Assembly (NCBI GenBank): GCA_022393335.1
Contig: JAJEKB010001024.1
Coordinates: 1-64,000 of the forward strand
From: Macrotrachela quadricornifera
Taxonomy: Eukaryota; Rotifera; Eurotatoria; Philodinida; Philodinidae
Length of the DNA stretch: 64,000 nt
Reading direction: 5' to 3'
Numbering within the stretch: the stretch's first letter is position 1; every line of letters starts with the position of its first letter. Made by a program: the position numbers and the translations under genes. The notes beneath the pieces were generated by a model. That model saw only the letters and a list, made by a program, of their open reading frames with translations. It was not told the DNA's origin and made no database searches. Shown piece after piece: positions 33,232 through 44,772 of the stretch.

Positions 33232-35871
33232 ATGACGATGAATAATAAAGCAGATGTAATCAATTCTACCATGACTAATCATCATTCTATTATTACAAAT
33301 CATATCGATAATAAAGACAGTACTATTATTGTTTGGTTTGACTCTAATATAAGCATGCATAAAGATATAAAACAAATGAATACTAATATTATCTTTTATA
33401 CTGAACTTGAATCATGTCTTAAATTTATTCAAATTAATGATAAAGAAAAAATCTTTTTAATTACATCTGGTTTTAATGCTGATGAAATTTTACAAAAAGT
33501 CGTTAGATTTAATCAAATTGATGCTATATTTATTATTTGTATAGAAAAAACTAAATATATATATTTAATAAATTTATATTCAAAAATTATTGATATATAT
33601 ACAGATTTAAATTGTTTATATGCATCAATTCAAAAAGAAATTGATTTTATCGATAAAAAATTATTAACATTTAATTTTTTTAATGAACAACAAAACTCAA
33701 TAGAATATATAACAAAAGAATCAGCAAAATTTCTTTGGTTTCAACTTTTTAAATATATTATATCACATTTATCATATAATCAACGAAGAAAAAAATCATT
33801 AATTAATATATGTCAAGAATATTATCAAAATAATATTAAAGAAAAAAAATTAATTCATCAATTTGAACAAGAATATCAATCTAAAAAAGCTCTTCAATGG
33901 TATTTAAAAGAATCATTTATTTCAAAATATCTAACTAAAGCATTAAAAAATCAAGATATTGATCAATTATATAAATTTGCTTTTTTTATTAATGATCTGA
34001 CAAAAAATCTCGTTAATGAACGTGAAAAAATTTTACTCTCAAATGAAAAATTAATAATTGTTTATTATGGAACAAAATTAACTAAAAAAGAATTAAAAAA
34101 ATTCAAAGATAATGAAGGTACACTTATTTCTATGAATAATTATTTATTTGCTAGTCGATTACAAACAATAGCTGTTGATTTAGCTATTAAATCAACTAAA
34201 CGAAATGATTACATACCAGTTATTTTTGAAATTGAATGTAATCTTGAAGAACATGGAAAAAATATTATTTTTGCTGATATTAATCAATATAGTCAATATC
34301 TTAATAGAAAAGAAGTATTATTTGATATAAATACAACATTTCGATTAAAAAATATTGAATATCAAACACAAATATGTTTAATAAAAATGAATGCAACAAA
34401 TGATGGACAAAAAATTCTTAAAGATTATCTTGAAGAAAAATATTATAAAACAGAAGAAAAAAATTTTAATATAGTTTTTGGACGATTAATGTGTCATTTC
34501 GAACAATATGATAAAGCACAAAAATATTTTGAAGAATTATTAAATAATTCAAATGAATATGATATTCCTTGGATAGAATTTAATCTTGGTCGAATTTATA
34601 ATTTTAAAAATCAATTAAATATTGCACAAGATTATTATAATCGTGCATATAATCGAATGATAAATACTAAACCAATACGTTCAAAAGAAGCAACTTATAT
34701 ACTTAATAAACTTGGAATTATTTTTTATGAACAAGAAAAATATGATAAAGCTCTTAATTATTATCAACAAGCATTAAAAATACAACAAAAATATAATTCT
34801 TCTGATCTTATTGATATTGCTCGAATATATAACAATATTGCTCTTATTCTAAATATACAAGGAAATTATAATAAAGCTCTTGATCACTATCAACAAGCAT
34901 TAAAAATGTTTCAAAAATGCTATACCTCAGATCATATTGAAATTGCTCGAAATTTAAATAATATCGGTAATATTTTGTATGAAAAAGGAGAATATGATGA
35001 AGCTGCTGATAATTATCAACAAGCACTTAAAATGCAACAAAATTTATATCCTAATGGTCGCAGTGATACTGCTCAAATTCTTAACAATATTGGTCTTATA
35101 CTAAATATACAAGGAAAATGCAATGAAGCATTCGATATCTGTCAACATGCATTAAAAATGCAGCAAAAATTATTTCCTTATGGTCATATTGATATTGCTG
35201 GTAGTTTTAATAACATTGGTATTATATTATATAATCGTGGAAAATATGATGAAGCACTCTACTATCATCAACAAGCATTCAAAATACGAGAAAAATATTA
35301 TCCTTCTGGTCATATTGATACAGCTCGAAGTCTCAATAATATTGGCAATATTTTATATCAACAAAATAAATATGATGAAGCTTTAAATTATTATTTACAA
35401 GCGCTTACAATGCAAGAAAAATTTTATTCACCTGATCATATTGATATTGCTCTATGTCTTAATAATATTGGTTGTACTCTTAATCGACAAGGAAAATATG
35501 ATGAAGCTTTTCATTATCATCAAAATGCTCTTAAAATACAACAAAAATTCTATATATCTGATCATCCTGATATTGCTTATACTTTCACTAATATAGGAAA
35601 TATTTTATATCAAAAAGCAAAATATAATGAAGCTCTTGATTATCATCAACAAGCACTTAAAATACGAGAGAAATTTTATCCTTCTGATCATATGGATATT
35701 GGTGAAAGTTTGAACAATATCGGAATGATTTATGAACATATGCAAAAATCAAAAATGTCTCTTGCTTATTTTCAACGAGTTTTAGTTTTATATAAGAAAA
35801 TTTTACCATCTGGACATCCATATATAGAAACAGCACAGAAAAATACGCGTCATATTATTGCAAAAAAATGA
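33232..35871 (+). CDS. ART-like/TPR protein, 879 aa, degraded catalytic site
   Basis: Intronless gene of the type expanded in bdelloid rotifers: an N-terminal alpha/beta domain, an arginine-type ADP-ribosyltransferase (ART) domain and a TPR array. Residues about 25-130 (TIIVWFDSNI...IFLITSG...IDAIFIICIEK) alternate strands and helices like a receiver or Rossmann fold. A helical linker follows. The ART region is about residues 270-400: VYYGTKL replaces the usual YRG, NYLFASR replaces FLSTS, and YLNRKEVLF replaces PEExEVLF. So the Arg, the STS and the first Glu of the R-S-E signature are gone, and only the last Glu remains. Residues 421-860 are TPRs with a 42-residue period of kinesin-light-chain style (NNIGxILYxxGKYDEALxYYQQALK). 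The protein probably binds partners without transferring ADP-ribose. No signal peptide or membrane span is seen. Confidence 0.8.
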   Translation: MTMNNKADVINSTMTNHHSIITNHIDNKDSTIIVWFDSNISMHKDIKQMNTNIIFYTELESCLKFIQINDKEKIFLITSGFNADEILQKVVRFNQIDAIFIICIEKTKYIYLINLYSKIIDIYTDLNCLYASIQKEIDFIDKKLLTFNFFNEQQNSIEYITKESAKFLWFQLFKYIISHLSYNQRRKKSLINICQEYYQNNIKEKKLIHQFEQEYQSKKALQWYLKESFISKYLTKALKNQDIDQLYKFAFFINDLTKNLVNEREKILLSNEKLIIVYYGTKLTKKELKKFKDNEGTLISMNNYLFASRLQTIAVDLAIKSTKRNDYIPVIFEIECNLEEHGKNIIFADINQYSQYLNRKEVLFDINTTFRLKNIEYQTQICLIKMNATNDGQKILKDYLEEKYYKTEEKNFNIVFGRLMCHFEQYDKAQKYFEELLNNSNEYDIPWIEFNLGRIYNFKNQLNIAQDYYNRAYNRMINTKPIRSKEATYILNKLGIIFYEQEKYDKALNYYQQALKIQQKYNSSDLIDIARIYNNIALILNIQGNYNKALDHYQQALKMFQKCYTSDHIEIARNLNNIGNILYEKGEYDEAADNYQQALKMQQNLYPNGRSDTAQILNNIGLILNIQGKCNEAFDICQHALKMQQKLFPYGHIDIAGSFNNIGIILYNRGKYDEALYYHQQAFKIREKYYPSGHIDTARSLNNIGNILYQQNKYDEALNYYLQALTMQEKFYSPDHIDIALCLNNIGCTLNRQGKYDEAFHYHQNALKIQQKFYISDHPDIAYTFTNIGNILYQKAKYNEALDYHQQALKIREKFYPSDHMDIGESLNNIGMIYEHMQKSKMSLAYFQRVLVLYKKILPSGHPYIETAQKNTRHIIAKK
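34669..35796 (+). repeat. 126-nt coding tandem repeat (TPR units)
   Basis: About nine units of 126 nt (42 codons), each with NNIG...GKYDEAL...YYQQALK...Y.S.H.DIA. Units differ by many substitutions but stay exactly in register, so this is a coding repeat rather than satellite DNA. Confidence 0.8.
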
Positions 35872-37179
35872 AAAAAATTAATTAACCGGTGCTTGACATC
35901 AACTGTACAATTAGAAAATAAAGGTTTTTTTTTATATGTGAATTTTTTAATAAATTTTCATTGTCTGAAAACAGATAATAAAAAAAATTGCCATGTTCGT
36001 AATCATTCAGATTATTACTTCCATTTACTTTCTTCCATTGAAATTAACACTTAGGAGTACCCAAAAATAGTAGCAGAGATATCTTATTTTCTTAAAGAAA
36101 GCTTGAGAAAAATTTCTTTTATTTTGTAGTATAATAGAGAAAATCATGCTCTGTTTTTCTATGTTATTTGATCACGCTTCAATTACTAACCTAATAATAA
36201 AAAAGAAGATGGAAACTACTTTTGTTGAAAACTTAACTATCGGTTAGGGCAGATAAATGGCTACGCTTTGCATTTCAGTTTTCAATAACTTAACATGTTG
36301 CATCAGAAAGTAAAATATATCATTATATACAGCGTGAAAAATTCTGTAACTTACATAAGACTGCTTGTTTTTATAACTGAGATAACAACAAAGAAATTTC
36401 TCTTGATATAGAAGAAAATTAATTTTTGGGACAGAGAAAACTGATTGCATAAAATTTTACTTTTCAAAATTAAGAAGTGAACAAATAAAATAAACTTTGC
36501 TTTATAGATTGTGGAGCTTTTCATACTGCATCTTGTGCTATAATTTGTTCATTTAAAACATTATACTATTAGTTGAAGATTGATTAAATAACATAGAAAA
36601 ATAGAACATCATTTTTTCTCAAGCTTTCTATAAGAAAATAAGGTACCTTTGCCACTACTTTTGATTATCCCTAAGTATTAAGAATGTACCAAAATTGAGA
36701 GTCGAAGTCCATCGTCGACACCTTCTCAGATAATATTGATATCTTAGATTTTGTTGGCATTTTTTTGACACTTTGTTCAATTCTACTGAACATTCTTTCA
36801 CTCGTACACGATTTATTGTTGTATTAATAACATTAATAAAGAATAAAAATCTTCTATGATTATTTTTCAATGTAAAATAAAATTTATTTTCTATTACAAA
36901 AAAATTTTTTTTTTCATATATAATATTCGTAATAAATCTATAATATAGTGACATCTGTCTAACAGCTGATTCATCCATACTCATTTTTTTGTGTTGCTAT
37001 ATCGTTGATACTACCAACTAATAATTTTTTATTGCTTCATCTGATGACGATGTAATGGTTATTACTAAAGGATAGAAATATTTTCGCTTTTTCTATTTAA
37101 AGATTATATACGTAAAATACTAAATAGATTTTATTCGGGTTATGTTTATTAAAATCTAAGCTGAATTTTTCATTCCATA
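35872..37179. other. Intergenic, no gene seen
   Basis: AT-rich sequence between the ART-TPR gene and OGT. Antisense open frames at 36.2-37.0 kb have no recognisable domain or coding bias. Confidence 0.5.
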
Positions 37180-40100
37180 ATGAATAATCAAAATGGTAAA
37201 AATTTTTTTATATAAATACAAAATAATCTTATTATTATTATTTAAGACATTCTATCGAATACATCACCTATGAAAAATATATCATCATCTTCAACAATGT
37301 TACCGAATTCTAATTCGAAACATCATCATAATTATATACGTTCACCAAACAGTATAACCGATTTTCAAAGTAAGAAAAAAAAAAGAATTTTTTTTTTCTA
37401 TTTCTTATTTATATACTTATAGCTATTGCTGAACGCGCAAATCGTGATTATCAAAATGGAAATTATGAACGTGCAGAACAATATTGTCTACAATTATATC
37501 AACAAGAACCAGATAATACAAGTTTATTACTTTTATTAAGTTCAATTTATTTTCAAATGCGTCGTTATGACCAGTAAATATTTTCATAATTGATTTTCTG
37601 TTTATATTAATTTAATTTAATTTTTTAATTTTTAGATCAATGGAATATAGTCTTTTAGCAACAAAACTTGATCCACATCTAGCCGAAGCTCATTCTAATT
37701 TAGCTAATGTATATAAAGAAAAAGGTCTTTTAAATTTAGCACTTGATCATTATGTTAAAGCATTACAATTAAAACCAGATTTTATTGATGGATAGTAAGA
37801 AAAAAATAATTAAGAAATATTTTATTCTTTTTAACTACTTATTTTATAATTTAGTATTAATTATGCAGCAGCACTTATTGCAAATTCTGACATGGAAGGT
37901 GCTGTTAGTGCTTATTTAACAGCGTTACAATATAATCCTGTATGTTTAATTATAATACACATGTTTCTTTTTTTATTATTTTGATTAATTATTTTCTAGG
38001 ATTTATATGGTGTTCGAAATGATCTAGGAAATTTATTAAAAGCACTTGGTTATTTAGAAGAAGCGAAAGTAAGTGTTAAGGTTTAAAAGATAAAATATAT
38101 CTTTTTTTTTTATTATATTAGGAATGTTATTTAAAAGTGATTAAAACTCAACCAACATTTGCTGTAGCATGGAGTAATTTAGGTTGTATATTTAATTGTC
38201 AAGGTGAAGTGTGGTTAGCTATTCATCATTTTGAAAAGGTTTATTTTGCATTAAATTTTTATATAATTAATTTTATTTTTTTAATAATAGGCAGTTGCGT
38301 TAGATCCAAATTTTCTTGATGCACATATTAATCTAGGGAATGTATTAAAAGAAGCACGAATATTTGATCGGTAAAATCTTTTTTTTTTATTGAAAAATAA
38401 AAAAAACTAAATTTTACTTTTTGTCTCTAGTGCTATTACAGCTTATTTACGTGCATTAAATCTTTCACCAAACCATCCAATTGTTCATGGTAATCTTGCT
38501 TGTGCTTATTATGAACAAGGGTAATGAAAAATAAAAATAAATAATAATAAATCTTTGTATCTTTTTTTTGTTTTATGTTAGTCATATTGATTTAGCAATT
38601 GAAACTTATCGTCGAGCTATTCAATTACAATCAAATTTTCCAGATGCTTATTGTAATTTAGCAAATGCATTAAAAGTACAAGGCAAAGTAAGTATATTAA
38701 TATAATACAAATATGAATGAGATTCTAAAATGAATTATATTTCGATTAATAGTTTAATGGAATTAAAAATATTATTGTTCATTTCAGAATAAAGTGATTG
38801 TGAGCACTTTTTGAATAATTTTCAATTAATACAAAATATATACCTGTGGTAGGATCCGGCGGAACTGGTTTTTTTTGCCGATTTTTCTGAGTCTGCTAGA
38901 AACGACTTTTAAACACATATGTCGAATGAGACACCACTCAATAAGATTTCATGGTGCTATGATTTGTTGGTGGAAAGCTGACGTCAAAGCTTATATCCCG
39001 ATATTTTGAGTTCTGTCTGTCAGATGCTACATCAAACTAGTCGATCAAGTGAGAGAAAATATTTATTCGAAACAGATAAAACATTTCAACAAATTAAAAG
39101 TGAAACGAGAGAAAAGATCAAAGACAAGGTTAGTAGGGACAAATCAATGTGGTGGTGGAGGACAGAAACAAAAAAAAAGAGATCATATGATTGAGAACAA
39201 TATATCTAATACAATACAATCATATTATCACTATGCACATCAATATAATCTAGATAGAAAATCATTTTCTTCTTCAACACTAGATTTCTTTACTAGATAT
39301 TCGAAGTTTTTCTTTTTATTCATCATAATGCTTTAACTTTTACTAGACACTCTTATTCGTATTCATAATATAATTTTAAATTTCATCGATTCGAACTGTG
39401 TTTTCTGTATATCGATATCCTCATTAGGCTTTTGTAAGCTAGAATAATATCGTATCAAGTAAAGATGAACTCAAAGAGAAATCAAAACTTGTTACTTCTT
39501 CCATCTTTAGTGAACTTATTTATTCTTGACATGTCTATACATGTTTTCTAGTTTTATTTTTACGAAACATTATATTGAATTTTTGAATGAACAGAAAGTT
39601 GCATTTCGATAGAAAATAATTAACTAGGTCCCGATCCCGACGGGATCGAGTTCGGGAAAAAAATAGGGATCGGAACAATCCCACCGGATCCTAACCTGCG
39701 GTTTTGATCATTTGAAAGAGCAATGTCCAGACTATCAGTCAGTATAAAACATATTTCGATGAAAGATGGTTTTTGATAGGAACTTTTCGATCGATATTTT
39801 TTTCTTTGTATATTTTAATCAATTTACAGAATAATTTCAACTGAAATTATTTGAAAATTTCACTTAATTTCATAGGATGAAATTGGCCATTTGATAGTCC
39901 GAACATTACTTTTTTGAACGATGAAAAACTGCAGACCTATATAATGTACTTATCGAAAATTATTCAAAAAATGCTCCTGATCATTTTATTCTGACATAGA
40001 CATTAGTATTGTTTACTAAAACCAAAAATGCATTTTTTTGTTTACACATTCTATAAATAGATCATATATTGTCTTTTTGTTCTAAGTTTGAATGATCGCA

Positions 40101-43100
40101 ATTTATACCATCGATCGTATTCGTTTTGACTTTTCTAAAGGAATTTAGAGCTATTTTTAAAATGATTTATAAATATCTTCAGAAAAATAGTTTTAGTTCA
40201 ATCGGATAAAGTTTTATCAAGTGTCATTACATTAGATAATATATCTGTAATAAAGATTTTCATCCAATTGATTGAATTATATTTGCAAATTTAGAAATCA
40301 TAAAAAAAAGAGAATGAGAAATTAGAACGCCCTCAACATTACAAATTTTGATCAACTTGATTGATTTTCTTAATAAGAAAAAGCAACCCTATAAAATTCT
40401 CTGATTAAAGGTACCTGAAGCTGAAGAATGTTATAAAACAGCACTAAATCAATGTCCAACGCATGCTGATTCTCTCAATAATTTAGCAAATATTCGTCGT
40501 GAACAAGGTCAAATAGATGAAGCAATTAATTTATATAAACGTGCATTAGATATTTTACCAAATTTTGCTGCAGCACATTCAAATTTAGCATCAGTTTTAC
40601 AACAACAAGGTCGTTTACATGATGCATTAAATCATTATAAAGAAGCAATACGTATTCAACCAACATTTGCAGATGCACATTCAAATCTTGGTAATACATT
40701 AAAAGAAATTGGTGATATAACAGGTGCATTACAATGTTATACACGTGCTATACAAATAAATCCATCATTTGCTGATGCACATTCAAATTTAGCTTCAATA
40801 CATAAAGATACAGGCAATATTCTTGATGCTATACAATCTTATAAAACGGCATTAAAATTAAAACCAGATTTTCCAGATGCTTTTAGTAATTTAGCTCATT
40901 GTTTACAGGTATATGTATAAAAAAAAACAATGTTTTTTTTTTTTAATATTATTATTTATTTAGATTATTTGTGATTGGAGTGATTATGATATTCGTTTAA
41001 ATAAAATATGTTCAATTGTACAAGAACAACTTGAAAAAAATCGTTTACCAAGTGTACATCCACATCATAGTATGCTTTATCCATTAACCGGTGAACAACG
41101 ACGAAATATTGCTACTCGACATGCTCTTTTATGTCTTGAACGAGTAAAAAGAAAATTTTATTTAATAGAAAAACAAATATATATGTATATTCACATATCT
41201 TAATATTTTAGATTCAATTATTACATAAAAAATCCTATACATATTCACAAGATTTAAGTGTAAATAATAATCGTTTACGTATAGGTTATGTTAGTTCAGA
41301 TTTTTGTAATCATCCAACAGCACATTTAATGCAAAGTATACCAGGTTTACATAATCGAAAACATGTAGAAATATTTTGTTATTCATTAAGTGCCGATGAT
41401 GGCACAACATTTCGAGCAAAAATTCAACGTGAAGCAGAACATTTTATTGATTTATCATCAATTACATGTAATGGACAAGCGGTAAGATTATTAAATAGAT
41501 ATTAATAATATCAAAAGACGAACATTTTCTATATTTATATTTTTTATGAAACATGATCTAAAAAAAGCAATGTATTATGATTAAAATTTTTCTTTATCGA
41601 CATGTATTATCAATAGATAGAAATTCACAAACCGAAGTATATATTAATTACGATTCTTCTTCTTCTCAAAACTTTATCTTGGACTAGATTGATTTAAATT
41701 ACATGAAATTTTCAGCCCTATAGCATGATATTTGAGGAGTTTTTAAATTCTCATGTTTTAAGTGGAAAAAACGAATGACAAGTTCAATCACTTGAAAAAT
41801 TCTAAAAATATGGTAATCTAATTATAGAAAATGATTGTGAATATCATAATAACAAAGCTTAATTGAAAACATAGACTTTAGTAAGCACTGCATCTTGACA
41901 TGCTCTAAAAAGAATATTTGACTTTATCTCATAATGTAGTAGAAAATCGCTGAAGGTATGATTTCAAAATGGATAAATGGAGGGAAAAACGAAAAGCATC
42001 AAAATTTGTTGAGAAAACCAGATATCGGAAAAAATCTGGTTGTGTGTGAGAAACCAGCCTTTAGGCAATTGATCCATGCATTTATCTCAATTCCAGCTTT
42101 TCTGATATTAGACACAAACAGAAATATTAGAAAAACTATATGTTATACTATAAAATAGTGAATAAGCTCTAGTATTGCAATCCCCACAGCTCTGTCTAGA
42201 TACAGCAAACAAACGCAATCTGTTAATAATCGAACTGATAGATATTTGTTCTTCAATGTTTGTTTAACTTGTTAGTTGTTTTATGACAAAAAAGTAAATA
42301 GAATTGCCTTTTCATTTTTTTTTTTTGAGTGAACTTTAGTAACGAAGTAACGACCTTGAGATAGAAGGAAGAAAACCAACGAAAAAATTCGAGAATCATC
42401 ACTCTATTCAAATCAACTTGATGAATTGTTTAAAATTGATAAAAGAAGTATTTTCAAAATTTTTTTTCATAAAACAATCATAAGAAATACTATAATATGT
42501 TATTTTGCACATACATATTTCGTTTTTTCGAAAACATTACAAAGTCACATGTTCTGATAGAAATCATTCATAATAATTCCATACACTACTTCTTTCTTAG
42601 CAATTGGAGTCAAAGTTCATCGAGTACGAACTTTTTCTTAGTAACCGAGCATTATCTAAATACATTATAATAATATAATTGTTGAAAAGTAATTATAAAA
42701 CATGGATAGAATTTTTACTATTGTAATATCAATATCTACATTATATTTCATATTTTTTTTAGGCTGATCGTATTCATTCCGATGGAATTCATATATTGGT
42801 TAATCTAAATGGTTATACACGTGGTGCTCGTAATGAAATATTTGCACTTCGTCCAGCACCAATTCAAGTTATGTGGCTTGGTTATCCTAATACATCCGGT
42901 GCACCATATATGGATTATTTAATAACAGATGAAATAACTTCGCCATTATCATTATCATCTCAATATTCTGAAAAACTTGCATATATGCCTTATACATTTT
43001 TTATTGGTGATCATGCACATATGTTTCGTCATATGACGGAAAAAGCGGTTATTATTCAAAGTCAACAAATAAATAATAATAATAATAATAATACAAATAA

Positions 43101-44300
43101 AATACCAACAGTTGATAATCGTTCAATTGTTAATGGTACAAATTTAAAACCTATACTTGAAAGAAGTGATGTTAAAGTAAAACAAAAAGAATTTTTTTTT
43201 TATTTAAAAAAACTAATCTTTTTTTGTATTTTATCTTTTTAGACAATAACAGTTAAAGTTTCATCACCAAATGATGATGATGATGATGATAACGAAATAA
43301 GTCCAAAAAAATCTAAAGAAGAAGTGATTACTTCATTAGTTGAATTGCCACAAGCAACTGTTGTTCATCAATTATTACAACAAGGACATAATCAAGTTAG
43401 TATAAATGGTATTGTTGCACAAAATGGTACAACAACATTACAGGTATAGATTTAAAAAAAAGAAAAAAATAATAATGGTTTTTTTTTGGTTTTTTATTAA
43501 TTAATAGACAAGTAGTCGAGCGGCAACAGGTGAAGAAGTTCCTCAAACAGTTTTATTAACAACACGTACACAGTATGGTTTACCAGAAAATGCAATTGTT
43601 TATTGTAATTTTAATCAATTATATAAAATTGATCCATTAACAATGCGTTGTTGGTGCAATGTAAGTTTAAAATAATTAACAGAAAAAAACATACTTTTCT
43701 TCTAAATTTTTTATTTAGATTTTAAAACGTGTACCAGATAGTGTACTTTGGTTGTTACGTTTTCCAGCAGCTGGTGAAGAAAATTTAATAAAAACAGCAA
43801 AATTATATGATATCGATCCATCAAGATTAATTTTTTCAAATGTTGCACCTAAAGAAGAACATGTTCGACGTGGTCAATTAGCTGATATTTGTCTTGATAC
43901 ACCATTATGTAATGGTCATACAACTGGCATGGATGTTCTTTGGGCCGGTGAGATTTATTTTCAAAAAATTATATTTATTGATTTATTATTCTATTTCTTA
44001 ATAGGTACACCAATGATATCATTACCATTTGAAACATTAGCCTCACGTGTCGGTGCATCATTATTACATACAATAGGTTGTCCAGAATTAGTTGCAGAAT
44101 CATATGATGATTATGAGAATATAGCTGTTCGTCTTGGTAATGATAGAATTTATTTAGAATCAATTCGAGCTAAAGTATGGTCACGTCGTTTAACAAGTCC
44201 ATTATTTAATACAACATTATATACACAATATTTAGAAGAACTTTTTATGAAAATGTGGAATAGATATATGAATAATTTATCACCTGATCATATTAAATGA
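37180..44300 (+). CDS. OGT: O-GlcNAc transferase, 1078 aa
   Basis: Transfers GlcNAc from UDP-GlcNAc to Ser/Thr of nuclear and cytosolic proteins. Eighteen exons: 37180-37195, 37247-37369, 37423-37573, 37636-37794, 37855-37939, 38000-38068, 38122-38238, 38291-38370, 38431-38520, 38582-38687, 40411-40908, 40964-41143, 41212-41481, 42763-43176, 43243-43443, 43508-43660, 43719-43947, 44005-44300. After a short Ser-rich head come about a dozen 34-residue TPRs (NLAN...G...EAI..Y..AL...P). The catalytic half has [42 protein letters not shown], then an insert longer in Asn and Asp than usual, and [10 protein letters not shown] and [19 protein letters not shown] with [12 protein letters not shown]. 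All residue blocks used for UDP-GlcNAc binding in animal OGT are present, so it should be active. Two long introns (38688-40410 and 41482-42762) carry transposon remains. Confidence 0.95.
38842..39701. mobile_element. hAT-like non-autonomous element in OGT intron 10
   Basis: The element proper is 38850-39693 (844 bp). Its ends are inverted: TAGGATCCGGCGGAACTG on the left, and the right end read inward is TAGGATCCGGTGGGATTG (15 of 18 match). Flanks ACCTGTGG and ACCTGCGG form an imperfect 8-bp target duplication, the size made by hAT elements. Just inside the right end there are GATCCCGACGGGATC and repeated GGGATCGG-type motifs, like the subterminal repeats of hAT transposons. No transposase is readable inside, so it is MITE-like. 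Confidence 0.6.
41958..42158 (+). mobile_element. hAT transposase-like fragment in OGT intron 13
   Basis: A 66-codon open frame contains [15 protein letters not shown] and, further on, NRNIRKTI. In hAT transposases the region after the zinc finger reads as PFSxVExxxFRxLIxxL...PSRKTIxxxI. Spacing and residues agree well, but it is only a fragment with no intact flanks. It explains the presence of a 1281-nt intron in a gene of mostly 50-70 nt introns. Terminal repeats were not found. Confidence 0.4.
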
Positions 44301-44620
44301 TCAACAATAAGTTAAAACAGTTTTTTGTTATCAGGAATTGTTGTTGTTTTTTTTTGCTTTTCTTTTCTTTCTTCTTTTTTACGTCTCATATTGAGATCGA
44401 TATTCATCTTCTTTTTTTTTTTATTCTTGATATAATAAACAACTATCTCATATGATTTGTTATGATGTTTTGTTTGTCTTTCTATGCATGTATTCTTAGG
44501 TGATGGGGTTATCATGAAGTAGTAATTTGATGTTGTTTTTTCTTTTATGTTCTTTTCTATGTAAAAAAAAAAAAGTGGAGAAAAGAAATGAGACATGAAT
44601 TGATCATCTATATTTTCTTG

Positions 44621-44626
44621 AATAAA
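44621..44626 (+). terminator. Polyadenylation signal of OGT
   Basis: AATAAA about 320 nt after the OGT stop, within a T-rich 3'UTR. A second AATAAA is at about 44730. Confidence 0.4.
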
Positions 44627-44760
44627 TATATATATGTTGTGTATTTTGTTTAAAGAGAAAGAAAGAGAAAAAAAAGAAAAGAAATTGAAGTACACTTATA
44701 TTTTTTATTCCCGCTCTATATAAATTCGAAATAAATTTATGTAAGGTTTTGTTCATTTTT

Positions 44761-44762
44761 AG
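44761..44762 (+). promoter_or_regulatory. AG acceptor upstream of NIPA start
   Basis: TTTTGTTCATTTTTAG ends 10 nt before the ATG at 44773. An ATG directly after the AG is out of frame and hits a stop within seven codons. Confidence 0.4.
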
Positions 44763-44772
44763 ATGAAAAATT

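Noticed and set aside
36655..36984. Antisense 109-codon ORF between ART-TPR and OGT
   Set aside because: No domain, weak codon bias, and no splice continuation that restores a known protein.
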